NCBI GenBank assembly: GCA_021029095.1 | Contig: JAJOHG010000010.1 | Location: 558,001-622,000 of the forward strand | Reading direction: 5' to 3' | Length of the DNA: 64,000 nt | DNA from: Phellopilus nigrolimitatus | Taxonomy: Eukaryota > Basidiomycota > Agaricomycetes > Hymenochaetales > Hymenochaetaceae | Part shown: positions 43,097-55,900 of the stretch, in pieces | Position numbering within the stretch: the first letter of the stretch is position 1 | How the letters are laid out: each line of letters begins with the position of its first letter | Notes under the pieces: model-generated | What the model was told of the DNA's origin: nothing | What the model saw: only the letters and a program-made list of their open reading frames with translations | Database searches by the model: none | Program-made: the position numbers and the translations under genes

Positions 43097-46000
43097 TCAT
43101 CTGTGCGCCGTGACAACGGACGCAGACGCGAGCGCGCCGTGCGAGTTCTCGAGGGGCTCAATATACTCATACTGCGGGGGTGCCTCGCCCAACTCGCTCT
43201 CCTCCCCGGCCATGAGACGTGCAAACTGCGTGTTACGCCTGTACAAGCGATCCGATCTCCGACGGCGTGTCGGAGGGCAGGCGCGAGAGGGGCTCCCCAG
43301 GGAGGTAGACTCCGCCTGGTGGGCCTCGGGCCCCCGGGCTCGCGTCACCGGTATGGGAGTTGTGCATGTGCGGATCTGAGTTGTGGTGGAAAAGAGAGTG
43401 GAAGGGCGAGCTGTGATGACTCGCCGAACTCGGCCCGGGCGAAGACTGCGACTGGGGGAAGCGTAGTCGGCTCGGCTTCGTCCACGGTGGTCGACGAACC
43501 AGGTCTTGTGTGAATACACGGACAAGAGTGGGTCTTCGAATGCGTATCCAACCCGAGACATGAGTAGCGCGGTAACGCGGTCCATTCCGGGTTGCACCGA
43601 CACTAGAAAAACAAAAAACGACGTGGTTAGCTTCTACGCGAAGACAAAACAGTCATACCTGCTCACCGAAAGAACATGTATGGGTGTCTGCACGACGATG
43701 TCAAAATGCTTCCTCTGCCCCGTCTTCGCATCCAAAAACGTATCGTCGCCCCTCTCAACGCGGAAAATGATCTTCAGAATGTGGCTAATCGCTATATTGC
43801 TGCGCTTGTGCTTATTAGTGAAATGCATATCAGAGCACGATTTGGGTAGCTGCAAGCTAGCCTGGAAGGACCAGGGCCCGGGGCCCATTAGCGAGGAAGC
43901 CGCTTCCGATTCGTCTGGAGCGTCGACCAACCCGTGTAAAGGCGAGTTGGTATAGTCGGAAGTCAGAGGGAGCACGGGTGGCCCCTCCCTTTCAGGATAG
44001 CGGAGGGATAGAAGCTCGAATCTTCTAGCGGACTCTGCTCGAGTGCCGGCGCGCTTGAACTGCGTAAAATACTCGACTTTCTCTTAAAAAGGTCCAAAAA
44101 ATAGCACCTTCAGCATATGATTAGCTTTGGTGAGACACAAGCTCACCTTCCAGAAGCACAGATATTCTGAATATCTTTATTTTTGCAAGGGGCATGAACG
44201 AAACGTGTATAGGGATGGTCGACCCAATAGGAAACGCCTTGCCCGAAACGACGATCATGTAGTGCATCTGGGAGTCCCACTCGCGCTGCACGACAATGTT
44301 GTCGCTCTCGTCCACGTCGTCCTCTCCCGGGCTAGCGATGAGCGTCACGTCGCGCGTCGCAGTCAGCCGGTGCGTGAACGTGCCCGGGCGGTGCACAGTC
44401 GCCTTCAGGCGGTAGCTCACAGAGCCAAATTCGCACACCAGAGAGGGCGGCGAGTCCGCAGGGATGGCGAAGGAGATAGGATACGTGTATGTGCCTATAT
44501 GAGAAGTTTACGACCAGCAGACTTCCAGAGCCCACGTTCATTCTCACCTTTACGAAACTCTTTCCACCCGTCCCCTTCCCCGTTGCTTCCGTCAACGTCG
44601 AGGCCCAATGCACCGCTTATCCGTCCTAGCGTCGACCGCTCCTTCTCCTTATGCTTCAAGCCATCCTCTCCCCTCGCCGAGGGTCGACCGCGCTCAGCCA
44701 CCGGTTCGACACTCGGCTCTCTGAGCCTGCTGCCCGCCCGGCTCGTTACCCTGCTTCCGTCAGGACTACGATCGCGAGACGCAGGCACCGCCGCGCGCTC
44801 CTTGCCCGGCCGCGAGCGCGGCGAGTTCGAGCGCACGCGCTCTTTCACTGCGTCGAGAAGCACGTTCGACACCATCGCCAGGCTGAAGCGCGCATGCCGG
44901 CGACCGCGCTCTCGCGACGTCGTACGGTCGTCCTGCTGCGGGAGATGGGGTTGGTGAGAGAGGATGCTACCATTATTGCTATTGCTGTTTCCAGTGCTAG
45001 GGCTAGACAAGGGGATAGGGGAAATTGCCTGGGCGATCTGAGAAGGCGAGTTTGGGGCCGTGGTGGGAGTACGGACGGCTGAAGATGCTCGAGAGGGGCT
45101 TGCATTGGCATTTGAGTAGCCTGTAGGAATAATGCGTGGTCGACCCCGGCTCGGGCTCCGTTCGTAAGCAGGTGCACTGGCTTGGGGGACAGATTCCTCT
45201 ACGGACTCGCGCCGCGAAAGGGGAATGTGGATAAGGGAATGAGAATGTCCACTTGACGATGCCGACTGTGGCTCGGAGATCTCGCGGGAGAGATTCGAAA
45301 AGGCTAACAAGCAAAAGGTTAAAAACAGAAACACAAAGGGAGACATGGCATACATACTGGGATGATCGGCATGTGGGCCGAGTTGATCCACCGTCGCGTG
45401 GTCCTCCAAGACCCGCGACGAGCGTACAGAGTCACTGCCGGTAGACGTCCACGAGTCAGCCCGATGGGCGATGGGCGACATGGTCAGCGACATGGGCGGC
45501 CACTGTCATTCCTCAAAAATGATTCTGGTCGTGACAATGGAGGGGAATATGGAGGCGTTGGAAGCGAATCGAGGGAAGGGTTGGGACCTCGCGAGAGGTG
45601 CAAGTAATGGTGGTCCATACTTACGCGTCTACGCGACCCATTGAGATACGGGCCGGAAGACGGTGCACCTACTTGTTGATGCTGATGAGCCCCGTCATTG
45701 CTCACTGAATCATCTTCGATATCCTCTTCGCGGTCAAGAGTAAGACCGGGTCCGACTGATGCGGTGCGCCGCGCGGAAGTTGCCTGAACCTTGCCCGCGC
45801 GGAAAAAGACAGTCGTTGTGGAGAAAATTTCATGTTCCTCTGTCAGTTCCAGGCTTCGAGCACCCATGCCTGCTATTCGTAAGGTACCGCTTGCTGTAGA
45901 GTCGTTGTTTGTGGCGCACCTTCAGGCCAAGTTGTCTGTGACTTTCCCTCGAGTGTCATTTCGATGCTACTGATTTTTGTTGGTTTGTCCAGGACAAGCG

Positions 46001-46139
46001 TGAGCAGTCCTCTGAGCATGGCGGGTCGCGACTCTCTCGTCGACCGCCGCCCCATTACGGTCGATTCGGCAGAGCCTTGGAGAAAGACGACCGACTCTGT
46101 GAGTCGAATGCTGAGACTGTTCTTTGCGGACTTAGGCAT
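43097..46139 (-). CDS. Arrestin-related trafficking adaptor (alpha-arrestin, ART)
   Basis: Starts MPKSAKNSLSIRLTESVVFL at 46139. The arrestin-N fold is split by a long disordered Ser/Pro/Arg-rich insert (about 44530-45870). The N-domain pieces are ESRPAMLRGLLTLVLDKPTK, ELTEEHEIFSTTTVFF and GTYTYPISFAIPADSPPSLV; the arrestin-C domain follows from FGSVSYRLKATVHRPG, through YMIVVSGKAFPIGSTIPIHV, to FDIVVQTPIHVLS. After CNPEWTALPRYS and HSKTHSCPC comes ARLMAGEESELGEAPPQYEY. The PPQY is a PPxY-type binding motif for the Rsp5/NEDD4 ubiquitin ligase. Exons at the 3' end: 43097-43238, 43349-43602, 43667-44090. The intron 43239-43348 (gtgacg...tacag) is inferred because it joins the two C-terminal frames. 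ARTs recruit ubiquitin ligase to plasma-membrane transporters for endocytosis; the cargo is un-inferable. Confidence 0.85.
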
Positions 46140-48052
46140 CGTGCTCGCTGATGCCGTCGCCGCTGCCTATGTCGTGGCGTAGTTGTTGCTGTCGTCTGCG
46201 ATGGAGACGAAGGGTAACAAGCGGAAGAGAAAGAGTCTGACAGAGTTTTGACGGTGACTCGACCGCGACGGGCTCAAAAATAAGGGAGGAGGGAGGGAGG
46301 AGGGAGAGTGCGGCATCCGGGGTTCCGCGTCCGATCACCCGATTCCGTAACCATATGGTACGCCAGGAACGGCAACATTTTATGTCCTTTTTCCAGGGAA
46401 AATAAAAATTGCATGCGCCTCCAGATCAGACTGGCCCGTGAGTCTAGGCATAACAGGCCGCCTTGAGGCGAATGTTCATTCATTCTTGAAGAAATTTCAG
46501 ATCATGAAAAAAAGGTGTGGTGGCGCACGTGAGCTCTCGCAGGAACCTGCCTTTTATGTATACAGGGTAATCAGCGCGACTGTAAGTCCAAGGACGAGTG
46601 AGATTCTCAATTACTTCCACATTTTTGTCTCATAATTGTTTTGTCACCTAGTTGTCTCTCAAATTTCACAACTACAAAATCTTTTGCAATTTTAAATTTT
46701 AGGAAAGAAGCTCATGAAAATCGCTCGAAAAGATCGACGGATCGTCTTCGTCTTGTAATTTTCCATCTAAGTAACTCACGTCCATGCATCTATTTATATG
46801 CTCAAACACTTGTTGCTCTTCATTTAATTTCTCGGATTCCACGATGTTCAGAGCAGGGGAAGGCAGGATCTCACCGGCGTCAACGGATGTGTTATTTAAG
46901 GTGCTTCGGTACCGCCGCCGATCTCATCCGACGAGCCACATTTCCGCGGTGTCCAATTTCCAATCTTCAGAGACTAATTCAACACCTGACCTAAGAAAAA
47001 TAGCAGCCATTACCACCAGCACTGAAAGAGCAAGAAACGTGCTAACAGCATAGTTTACAGATGTGCCATTAGGACCCGGACAACATCCTAGTTTCCGCGA
47101 TGGTGACGACATCAACGCAGTGTGGCCTCGAAGCAAGTCTGCGAGCCAATCGCACTCCGCTGTTCGTGCGATAGGCCTGCGGTCCGCCTTCGGCGCGTTT
47201 ATTGGCAGACCGCAGAATTCTCTCGGAGTGCGTCGCTTTCCGCGGATTGAAGGGCGAAACCGGTTCTCTCCTTTTAATTCCGGGAGAGAATGCTTGGCCG
47301 CTGTTGGAAGGCCTGGGATCACCGAGAAAGGTAGGACTTTCCGAGGTCTTACGAGCAGCTAGGCAATGGCGACTATCTGGAATTTGGATAGTGGAAAGAG
47401 TCGGGGGAAACTGGCGGCGTCTTAGCTTTCGTGGGAGGCTCGCGGTTGTCTGAAACATGCATCGTTGTTGCATACATAGCACGTATTATAGTATCCTGTC
47501 GTTTTTTGCAAGTGGTACGTAGCGGCCGTCACATGTGCAATTTTCTTAGTCTAGTAGAAGAACTCAGTGTCTCAAGTAAATCTGAGAAACCAGTTGTACT
47601 TACAGTCAGTTAGCGAGGATTGGCCAGAGAGTCCGCTTTGTTCCTGACGGCTTAAATATACACCGCCAGTTCGAGTTAATTGTTATAAAGATAGTCGGAG
47701 GTAAACACCCTACAGAACCGCGCGTAGTGTTGAATTATGGATCGTGGAAATGTTGATATGAGATTTTCAGGAAAACACAATCGAAACGCTTCAACTAGAT
47801 ACACCACTGCTTGTATTTCAATATTAAAGCCATGTACAGCAACAATATGATTTCGACCATCACTTCGTCATCGCAGTAACAAAGCTTATGTAATCTCTAA
47901 AATCATCCTTTTTTTGTTCACACGAGCTCGTGCTCTCTTCTGTCAGTGTCAAAGTGAGGGAGGCAACGCCTGCCAAAAGAGTGTGCATTTGTAGCTGCTT
48001 ACATGTATACCAAAAACGGAAATTTTGCGGCTCATGAATGAAAGAAAAGTTA
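46140..48052. other. Gene-free region
   Basis: About 1.9 kb with no coding signal on either strand; open frames at 47060-47480 overlap on both strands and look random. Confidence 0.5.
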
Positions 48053-48321
48053 CAGAACGAGTTTTTGAGCTCAATTCTCATCATTTTTGCACGATTTAAG
48101 CTGGAAAATTCTCGGGTGATATGGGGCTGGGAGGTCTTTGTTGTCGATTTTTTAATTTCGTCCTCAAAGTGTCAGAACAGGGGTCTTACATGTTTGTTCT
48201 GACACTTTGAGGACGAAATTAAAAAATCGACAACAAAGACCTCCCAGCCCCATATCACCCGAGAATTTTCTAGCTTAAATCGTGCAAAAAGGATGAGAAT
48301 TGAGCTCAAAAACTCGTTCTG
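48053..48321. repeat. Near-perfect 127-bp inverted repeat (hairpin), 15-base loop
   Basis: Left arm 48053-48179 and right arm 48195-48321 are reverse complements with only about two or three differences (for example ctgg/ctag in the middle of the arm, tcatcattttt versus aaaaaggatga). The loop is 48180-48194. Landmarks are cagaacgagtttttgagctc, gatatggggctgggaggtct and aatttcgtcctcaaagtgtc. If transcribed it would fold into a very long duplex. Confidence 0.93.
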
Positions 48322-48835
48322 CGCGTTTGCATGTATGCGCGGGCATTCCTGCGCGCTGAGGTCACGTGTCAGCCGAAAATGCGCTCTCCTCCTGCTCTTT
48401 TCTTTGCTATAAGTCTTTCCTCAGAAACAAGCTACATTATATCAAGTGATTATTGTATGTAAGGCTCTGAATCAGACTCTGAAGTAAACTTGACTCCTAC
48501 GAACTCTGCAACAACTACATGTAAATGGTCTGAATTTGATCTCCTTCCCCACTCTTTTTCTTTTCCTCAATTCTCTCACAATCTGTCTACTTGAGTGTAG
48601 TACGTACGGACACCGAGCTCCGTTCTCGCAGGAGCACCAGCTCAGCAAAAGAAATTCTCCCTACTAGGTGCCCCTGCTTGACTTGGCTTGCCACTTCACT
48701 TTCATTTCTTGTGTCTGTGTGTTCGTGGCGTTTGTGGGATGGGACAGGTTCGCTGGATGTGGCGGGTGTAGCAATGGTAACTTCGACCCGAGTTGGGAGT
48801 GAGTCTACCCTGGACGTCGGGCATAGGTGCACTTT
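48322..48835. other. No gene seen
   Basis: Pyrimidine-rich sequence before the eIF2 gamma relic; may retain the relic's decayed promoter. Confidence 0.4.
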
Positions 48836-50160
48836 CGAATGAAGCGGTCACGGCACGACTGGGCATGTCGCACACGGGAAGTCGATAGTGGTGAAGGCCA
48901 TTCCGAGAGTCATGACTGTGCGCTTTAAGAACGAGCCTGTTCAGAACAGCACCATCAAGCTGGGCTACGCGAACGCGAAAGTGCGTCGCACCCTATGTTT
49001 TCTCTCTTGCTTTTCTATACAACGTATAACGACCAAGGAATAGACCTACGAATGCGAGAAAGAGGCGGAGGCGTGCCCGTGGCCGAGCTGCTATCGCTTG
49101 TACCCTCCGGCAAGGAGGACGGCTCGCCATGCGAGTGCCCCGAGTGCGGACACCGCATGTAGCTTGTTTCTTGACTGCCTCGGGCACGGCATCCCATAGC
49201 CACCATGCTGAACAGTGCGGCCGTCATGGACACTGTGCTCCCCCTCATCGCCAGAAATGAGTCGTGCCCTCAGACTTCTTAAGGTCTCACCACCGTGAAG
49301 ATTATAAAGCCCCAGATCATCGTCCTGCAAAACAAGTTCGACTTGATCAAGTAGGTACAGATACATGAGCACCAGAAGAGTACCACTGCATTCGTAGAAG
49401 GTGCATTTGCACCTACTGAAAAAATAAAAGACTTATGTCGCAGATCTGAAGGCCCTGCACGTATACAGGCATCATCGCGGAGGCGTCGTCCATCTTACCG
49501 AACTCCACGCAGCTAAAATCCAACATCGACGCGGCGAACAAGTACGTCGTGAAGCGGATCCCGATTCCGGTGCGGGAGCCACGTCTGAATGTCATCTGCT
49601 CGTTCGACGTGAACACGCCGGGTGCGGAGGTCGACGAGCTGAAGGACTGCATCGCGGGCGCTCGATCCTCCTTAATACTCGGCACGCTCGTTGAGATCCG
49701 CCCGGCCATCGTCACGAAGGGCTCTAACCGCTACCGCCCGATCTTCAGCCACATAGTTATGCTGCTTGCGAGAACAACCGGTTGTAGTTCGCAGTGCACG
49801 ACGGGCTCATCGGCGTGGGCACGATAATCGACCCGACGCTGTGCCGCGCGGACAGGCTCGTCGGGCAGGTGCTCGATGCGATGGGCAAGCTTCCCCGGAT
49901 TTATACCGGTGCGTCGTGCCATCCTTTCCTTTTCACCCGCCGCAGAGCTCGGAATCGGTCTGTTCCCCTGCTGCGCCTGCTGGGAACCAGGACGGAAGAC
50001 AAGAAGACGACGAAGGTGACGAAGCCCGTAAAGAACGAGTTGTTGAACAGCATCGGTTCGACATCGACCGTGCTCAGCGTGAAGGTGGACCTCGAGGCGT
50101 CCGCTCGTCTGTACCTGTGCCTCGACGCCCGGCTCTGCGCTAGAGCCGCCTGACATCGGA
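48836..50160 (+). pseudogene. eIF2 gamma (GCD11-type) relic, unprocessed
   Basis: Pieces in family order: [14 protein letters not shown] (G1 P-loop), [37 protein letters not shown] and SPCECPECGHRM (zinc-binding Cys cluster), TMLNSAAVMD and LIARNESCPQ, KPQIIVLQNKFDLIK (NKxD box with D), NIDAANKYVVKRIPIPV-like frame, [67 protein letters not shown]. Intact eIF2 gamma is the GTPase that carries initiator tRNA. Stops follow the Cys cluster, the G2/G3 region (including DCPGH) is scrambled, and frames change repeatedly. Intron-like gaps (gtgcgtcgc..ggaatag at 48981) remain, so it is a DNA-level copy rather than a retrocopy. The C-terminus stops before the family end. Confidence 0.85.
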
Positions 50161-50599
50161 TGCAGCATACTCAGCACGTACTTCACGGCAGGGCTGGGGG
50201 CGAGGCGGGACGCCGACACTATTGTCCCACCCTGTCGCGGAGCTCTATTTTACATATGTTATGGCTACCTTCGTGTTTGATGCGTAGAATTGAAAAAAAA
50301 AATACAAAAACTACAAATACAAGAGCCCGACGGCAATATCATAGACGTCCAAATAGTCTTGATAGCTGTTGTCATTAGGAGTCAGGATACTGTCTCTTCA
50401 AGTCGTTTTTCGCAAAGTTATTTTTTAAGTAAAACATTCATCGGCTATACTGCACAAGCACTTGCGGCAGTAGCCGATCCACAGTTGCCCAAAAGTCTCG
50501 CAAAACTCTTCATGACACGCATTTTGAAGAGTTACATTTCATTTGAGCCAAAGCATAAAGACAACGAAGCATCAATCTCTAATTTAAAAAAAAAACTTC
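50161..50599. other. Spacer between two translation-factor relics
   Basis: AT-rich; no gene recognised. Confidence 0.4.
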
Positions 50600-52140
50600 A
50601 CCTTGCGATGCAGGAAGGTGTCTGAAGTGGTGACGTAGTCTTCCGCCTCGTCGAGGTTGAGTATGGCAAAGACCTCCTTTCAGTCCTAGCCGAACTTCTT
50701 CTCGGATTCCTTGTCCCCGGGCTGCGGAGTAGAACTGAAAGTCATGGGTCCGCCGCTCTTCGCGATCTTTCCAAAGCCTGGCAGATAGCCAGCTTCGTTG
50801 GCCGGTCTCGACGGGCCAGGTGCGCCAGCCCATCCGTCGGGTCCAATCAGCCAGCTGTTATCACAATCATAACCGCGGCGCAAGCCACCGCGAGACATGC
50901 CAGCCGAGCGAGCGAGCGAATCTCTCTCCTGCTGAATCTTCTCCTTCGCAGCCTACATAATGAAAGTAAGCACTGTGTTTCAATGGTCAAGAAGCACAAC
51001 ATACAGCTTCGTGAATTTGTGCGATGGTCGTAGGAGCAGCGACGGCGATACGAGTGTTCCACTTACGCTCTCGCAACTCAATTGTATCCTGCCACGAATG
51101 TAAGTAAAGTAGAAAAGGACAGAGTAGAAACGAAATGACAAACCAGTAACATGAACTGCATACGAGACGAGACGTTGCTGCTCTTCGCAAGTTCCTTCAT
51201 GCGACTGAAGTACACATCCATATGACCACGAGCCTTTGAAGTATCTAACGATTGACCGACGGTGCTCAAAAGCTTGCACAAGCTCTCGATCTCTTCCTCT
51301 TCAGGGTTGTTGACATTGCTGAGGAGTTTCTTGATGCACTCGTGCATGATGCGCTCCGTGAGCATCTGGAGCTTAAAGAGCTCGCCAATGAATTTCACGA
51401 GACCGAGACCTTGACGCTTCGCTTTCTGAGCGGCATAGTACTCTTCCGAGAACTGCGGTGTCTCGCCTGACTCCTTGTTCTCTTCCTTTTCGCTCTCGAC
51501 CTTGAGCGCCTGATCCTCGTTCGCTTTTCTCTGCGGCGGCAGCGGCAGTAGATTCCTTCTGCTTCCATCCGCGCTCGAAGTCTTCCTGACAGCGATTGAG
51601 GAGGTATTTGCGGAACAAGAGACCGCCAGTAATCGGCTTTCCCTCGGAGTTGCGAATCCCATCGTCTTGGACATCCGGACTGATCTGCTCCATCATTTTG
51701 CGGCACAAGCGGGCATACATCTCGCTCCATCTCGCCTCGTTCGTTGCTTGCTCAAATGCGAGCCGAATCACCTGGATGAGCGTGTGCCCGTCCTTCTCGC
51801 TCTCGCTCTTGTTTGCCCATTGAATGATCTGGTTCGAGATTGACTCGAACTTCTCCATCGTGAGCTTGTTGAGAAGCGAGCGGACCTTGCGGTCGACGAC
51901 TTCGGGCGCATCCATGTCGACCGCCACCGGCTTTCTACTTGCGCTGACCGGGACCCAGCGATTCGTAGTCGCCGCAGTCGACGAGGGCGGGCCCGTGACA
52001 CCAGACACGCCCCGTCGGCCAGAACCACCGCGACCCATTGAATGTGCTTGGTCGGAAGGCTCAAGCCCGATAGCTTCAAGAGAAGGGAGATTGTCTGGCA
52101 TCTCCTTGCAGACCGACATGAACCGTGGAAGATCGCTGAA
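50600..52140 (-). pseudogene. Partial direct duplicate of the eIF4G gene (MIF4G region)
   Basis: Minus-strand sequence from FMSVCKEMPDNLPSLEAIGL to a decayed DEAEDYVTTSD-like end repeats the intact gene's central part, including its intron (51010-51130 versus 53950-54070) with about one base difference. It covers the MIF4G core (MDAPEVVDRKVRSLLNKLTM, EDFERGWKQKESTAAAAAE, GLGLVKFIGELFKLQMLTER) and DTIELRERKWNTRIA. Differences: about 370 bases absent (SSTAATTNRWV) compared with the parent's long Ser/Gly linker; a frame change after AAAAAE (cttttctctgcgg versus ctttttccgcgg); part of the linker before the MA3 region lost, with stops (KKFG-stop-D-stop). It lacks everything upstream of the eIF4E-binding site and most of MA3. 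Confidence 0.88.
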
Positions 52141-52926
52141 GAGCCGCATCCAGCGCTCATAGCATCGATTGAGATTAATATTCCTGCTTGTATAATAGGA
52201 TTCCCAGAAGTTAAGTTCAAGGCGTCTATCAGCATGAGGTGAACATCTGCGTGACTTTGGCAATCCACGAAGGGCTCATCGGTCGAGTTCTCTCGTTCAC
52301 GATGCACAGCAATGATTGTAAGAAAGCATGTCAGAGGTCGAGTCCCAATATTTGCCTGAGCGACGTTGTCCAGAGTTCAGCCTTTCAGCCATATGTTAGT
52401 TCAACTTTGAAGCTAAGACGGCAACAAGCTTAGAGCAAAATCCAACGCTGACGTAATCTGAGAATTGGCGGCGGCATTTTCCCTTCGACATTGAGATGTC
52501 ACACTCGAATCTCCAAGAGCTAGTGTCACGCCGTCCAATTTCGCGCGCAGTTTATTAGAATTCCTCGAGTTATCTCGAGGCAGTGGGTAATATGCAATCG
52601 TGTTGTTGCGTACAAGTATTGAGTGCAGGATGTAGACAATGGCTATAAGACAGACATCGCTGATGCAAGATCAAACACAGTGAGGACAGGGAGATGAGAA
52701 AAAGGAAGGACAGAAAGAAACAGAAAGCAGCGAAAACAATAAATGAGGAAACATCGAAGTACGTATAAGAAGAATCAAATCAAATCGCCACAAAGAAGTC
52801 AGAAAAGGGTAAGGAGGGACGGTGTGGAGGATGGTTGACGGAGGGTAACGAGGTGAGAAGGGCGAAGTAGCGAGGAAGGACAAGGAACTGTACCGGTGAG
52901 TATGTATGAATAAAGTTGAAGTAAAT
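52141..52926. other. eIF4G 3' flank
   Basis: Lies between the break of the partial copy and the eIF4G stop; purine-rich around 52680-52870 on the plus strand, which is pyrimidine-rich in the eIF4G 3' UTR sense. No gene seen. Confidence 0.4.
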
Positions 52927-55900
52927 CTAAGCTGAAAGTGCAAGGAGTTTGTCGTTGTCCATAGACTTGCTCGCTATACGTGTCCGTCGTTCTTCATCGA
53001 GTTTCGCACCTTTCATCATGATCGCCATGAGGTCGAATGCCTTCGGTGCGTCAATCGCAATGTCATCGAGGAGCTCCGCAGCCGGCATCAGGCCCTCCTC
53101 GAAGGAAGCGGGCGAACACAGGTTCCGTGAGATGGCACGCTCGAACAGATCGCCGACGAGTCGAGCGTCTGCCTCCTTCGACTCGATGGCAGACATGACA
53201 AGCTTCTCGACAAGTAAGTGGCGATGTTCAGCCGGCAGCGCAGTGAAGTAGTCTTCCGCCTCGTCGAGGTTGCGTATGGCAAAAAACTCCTTTCTGTCCT
53301 GGTCGATTTTCTTCTCGGACTGCTCCTTTGATATCGATGGCTCGGCCTTCTCACGGATTTCGCCTTCCGCACCCTCCCTGTCCTCAGGCTGCGGAGTAGG
53401 ACTCTCCTCTCCTTTCTCGGCAAGGGGTTTCGAGCGTGGAAGAAGATTGAGCCTTGGGCGCTGCGTAGGCTCGACAGGCGCGCCATGCGACAGATCAACA
53501 CTGGCATTGCGGCTCGGCGGACGGCTTGGGCGGGACGACTGCAATGGAGCAGAAACTTCAGCGGTGCTCTCCGCGCCAAGCATCGAGAACATGTTCGAGC
53601 TTGTCCTCGGTGGCTGCGAGCTCTCGCGTGGCTTTCCGTCCTTGCTTTTCGCGCTGAAGACACTTGACGGGCCGAAAGTCATGGGCCCGCCGCTCTTCGC
53701 AATCTTTCCGAAGCCTGACAAATCACCAGCTTTGTTGGCCGGTCTCGACGGGCCAGGCGCGACAGCCCACCCATCGGGTCCAACCTGCGAGTTATCACGA
53801 TCATGGCCGCGACGTGAACCACCACGAGACATGCCAGCCGAGCGAGCGAGCGAATCTCTCTCCTGCTGAATCTTCTCCTTCGCAGCCTACATAATGAAAG
53901 TAAGCACTGTGTTTCAATGGTCCAAGAAGCACAACATACAGCTTCGTGAATTTGTGCGATGGTCGTAGGAGCAGCGACGGCGATACGAGTGTTCCACTTA
54001 CGCTCTCGCAACTCAATTGTATCCTGCCACGAATGTAAGTAAAGTAGAAAAGGACAGAGTAGAAACGAAATGACAAACCAGTAACATGAACTGCATACGA
54101 GACGAGACGTTGCTGCTCTTCGCAAGTTCCTTCATGCGACTGAAGTACACATCCATATGACCACGAGCCTTTGAAGTATCTAACGATTGACCGACGGTGC
54201 TCAAAAGCTTGCACAAGCTCTCGATCTCTTCCTCTTCAGGGTTGTTGACATTGCTGAGGAGTTTCTTGATGCACTCGTGCATGATGCGCTCCGTGAGCAT
54301 CTGGAGCTTAAAGAGCTCGCCAATGAATTTCACGAGACCGAGACCTTGACGCTTCGCTTTCTGAGCGGCATAGTACTCTTCCGAGAACTGCGGTGTCTCG
54401 CCTGACTCCTTGTTCTCTTCCTTTTCGCTCTCGACCTTGAGCGCCTGATCCTCGTTCGCTTTTTCCGCGGCGGCAGCGGCAGTAGATTCCTTCTGCTTCC
54501 ATCCGCGCTCGAAGTCTTCCTGACAGCGATTGAGGAGGTATTTGCGGAACAAGAGACCGCCAGTGATCGGCTTGCCCTCGGAGTTGCGAATCCCATCGTC
54601 CTGGACGTCCGGACTGATCTGCTCCATCATTTTGCGGCACAAGCGGGCATACATTTCGCTCCATGTCGCCTCATCCGTTGCTTTCTCAAATACAAGCCGA
54701 ATCACCTGGATGAGCGTGCGCCCGTCCTTCTCACTTTCGCTCTTGTTTGCCCATTGAATGATCTGGTTCGAGATTGACTCGAACTTCTCCATCGTGAGCT
54801 TGTTGAGAAGCGAGCGGACCTTACGGTCGACGACTTCGGGCGCATCCATGTCGACCGCCACCGGCTTTCTACTTGCGCTGACCGGGACCCAGCGATTCGC
54901 AGTCGCCTCAAGCGGTGCGACGGGCTCCAGCGCCATCGCATTTGCCGCATGTGCTGCCGAGAACTGCGCCTGTGCTGCGCTGATGCGATTCGCGTCGTTG
55001 CGCGCCTCTCCGCGCTTGCTGCGTGTACGCTTGCTGCCCAACGGTCCTGCGCCAATAGCGCTGGGACCACCTTGACTGGAGGAGCGGACCATAGGCGACG
55101 AGCGACCGCCCGTGAACGGAGGTCCTCCCGGTGGGCCGCCCATCGACGTCGAGCGCATGAAGCGCTCCTCGCTCGATAATTTGCCCGGTGCGGAGAAGTT
55201 GCCCATAGTCGCGAAACCTGAGGCTGACTTTCCGAAGCCGTTCAAGGAGCCGATTCCCAAACCCACTGACGCTTGACGCGCCGCAGTTGACGAGGGCGGG
55301 CCCATGCCACCAGACACGCCCCGTCGGCCAGAACCACCGCGACCCATTGAATGTGCTTGGTCGGAAGGCTCAAGCCCGATAGCTTCGAGAGAGGGGAGGT
55401 TGTCTGGCTTCTCCTTGCAGACCGACATGAACTGCATGAGGAAGTCGCGGTCGTAACTGAACAAAGAGAAACAATCAGTATAACAATCCTTATTGAGCGC
55501 ATAAGTAATGGAACATACCGAAATTTGCCATCCTTTGCGTTCGTGTTGAGCTCTGGTTTGGGGCTTTTGACGCCTTCGGGATACTGGACTTGATCGAGGT
55601 CTTGGATGTGACGAGCGGTAGCGAGAGCAGAGGGGAGAGGTTGTGGGAGGCCAGGTCTGTGTGTAGAGGAGAGGTCAAGAGGGCCGGGGATAGGACGTTT
55701 CTTATGAGACTCAGGAGAGACGGAGAAAGGGACATCGGTGGTACTCGGGGACAGCTCGTTCTCCTTCTTTGGCTTGATTTCGAGGCTGACCTTCGGCTTC
55801 TCTTCCTCCTTCGCCTTGGCTTTGAGTTCTTCTTCCTCCTTCCGCGCACGCTCCTTCTCCTCTTCCTCCTTCCGCTGACGCTCTTCGACTTCCTTGAGTA

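Noticed and set aside
47060..47480. Overlapping open frames on both strands in the gene-free region
   Set aside because: Both strands open at once with no domain, splice signal or homology; looks like chance.
52951..53869. Long plus-strand frames opposite eIF4G's last exons
   Set aside because: They mirror eIF4G codons (phase-shifted) and vanish at its introns.
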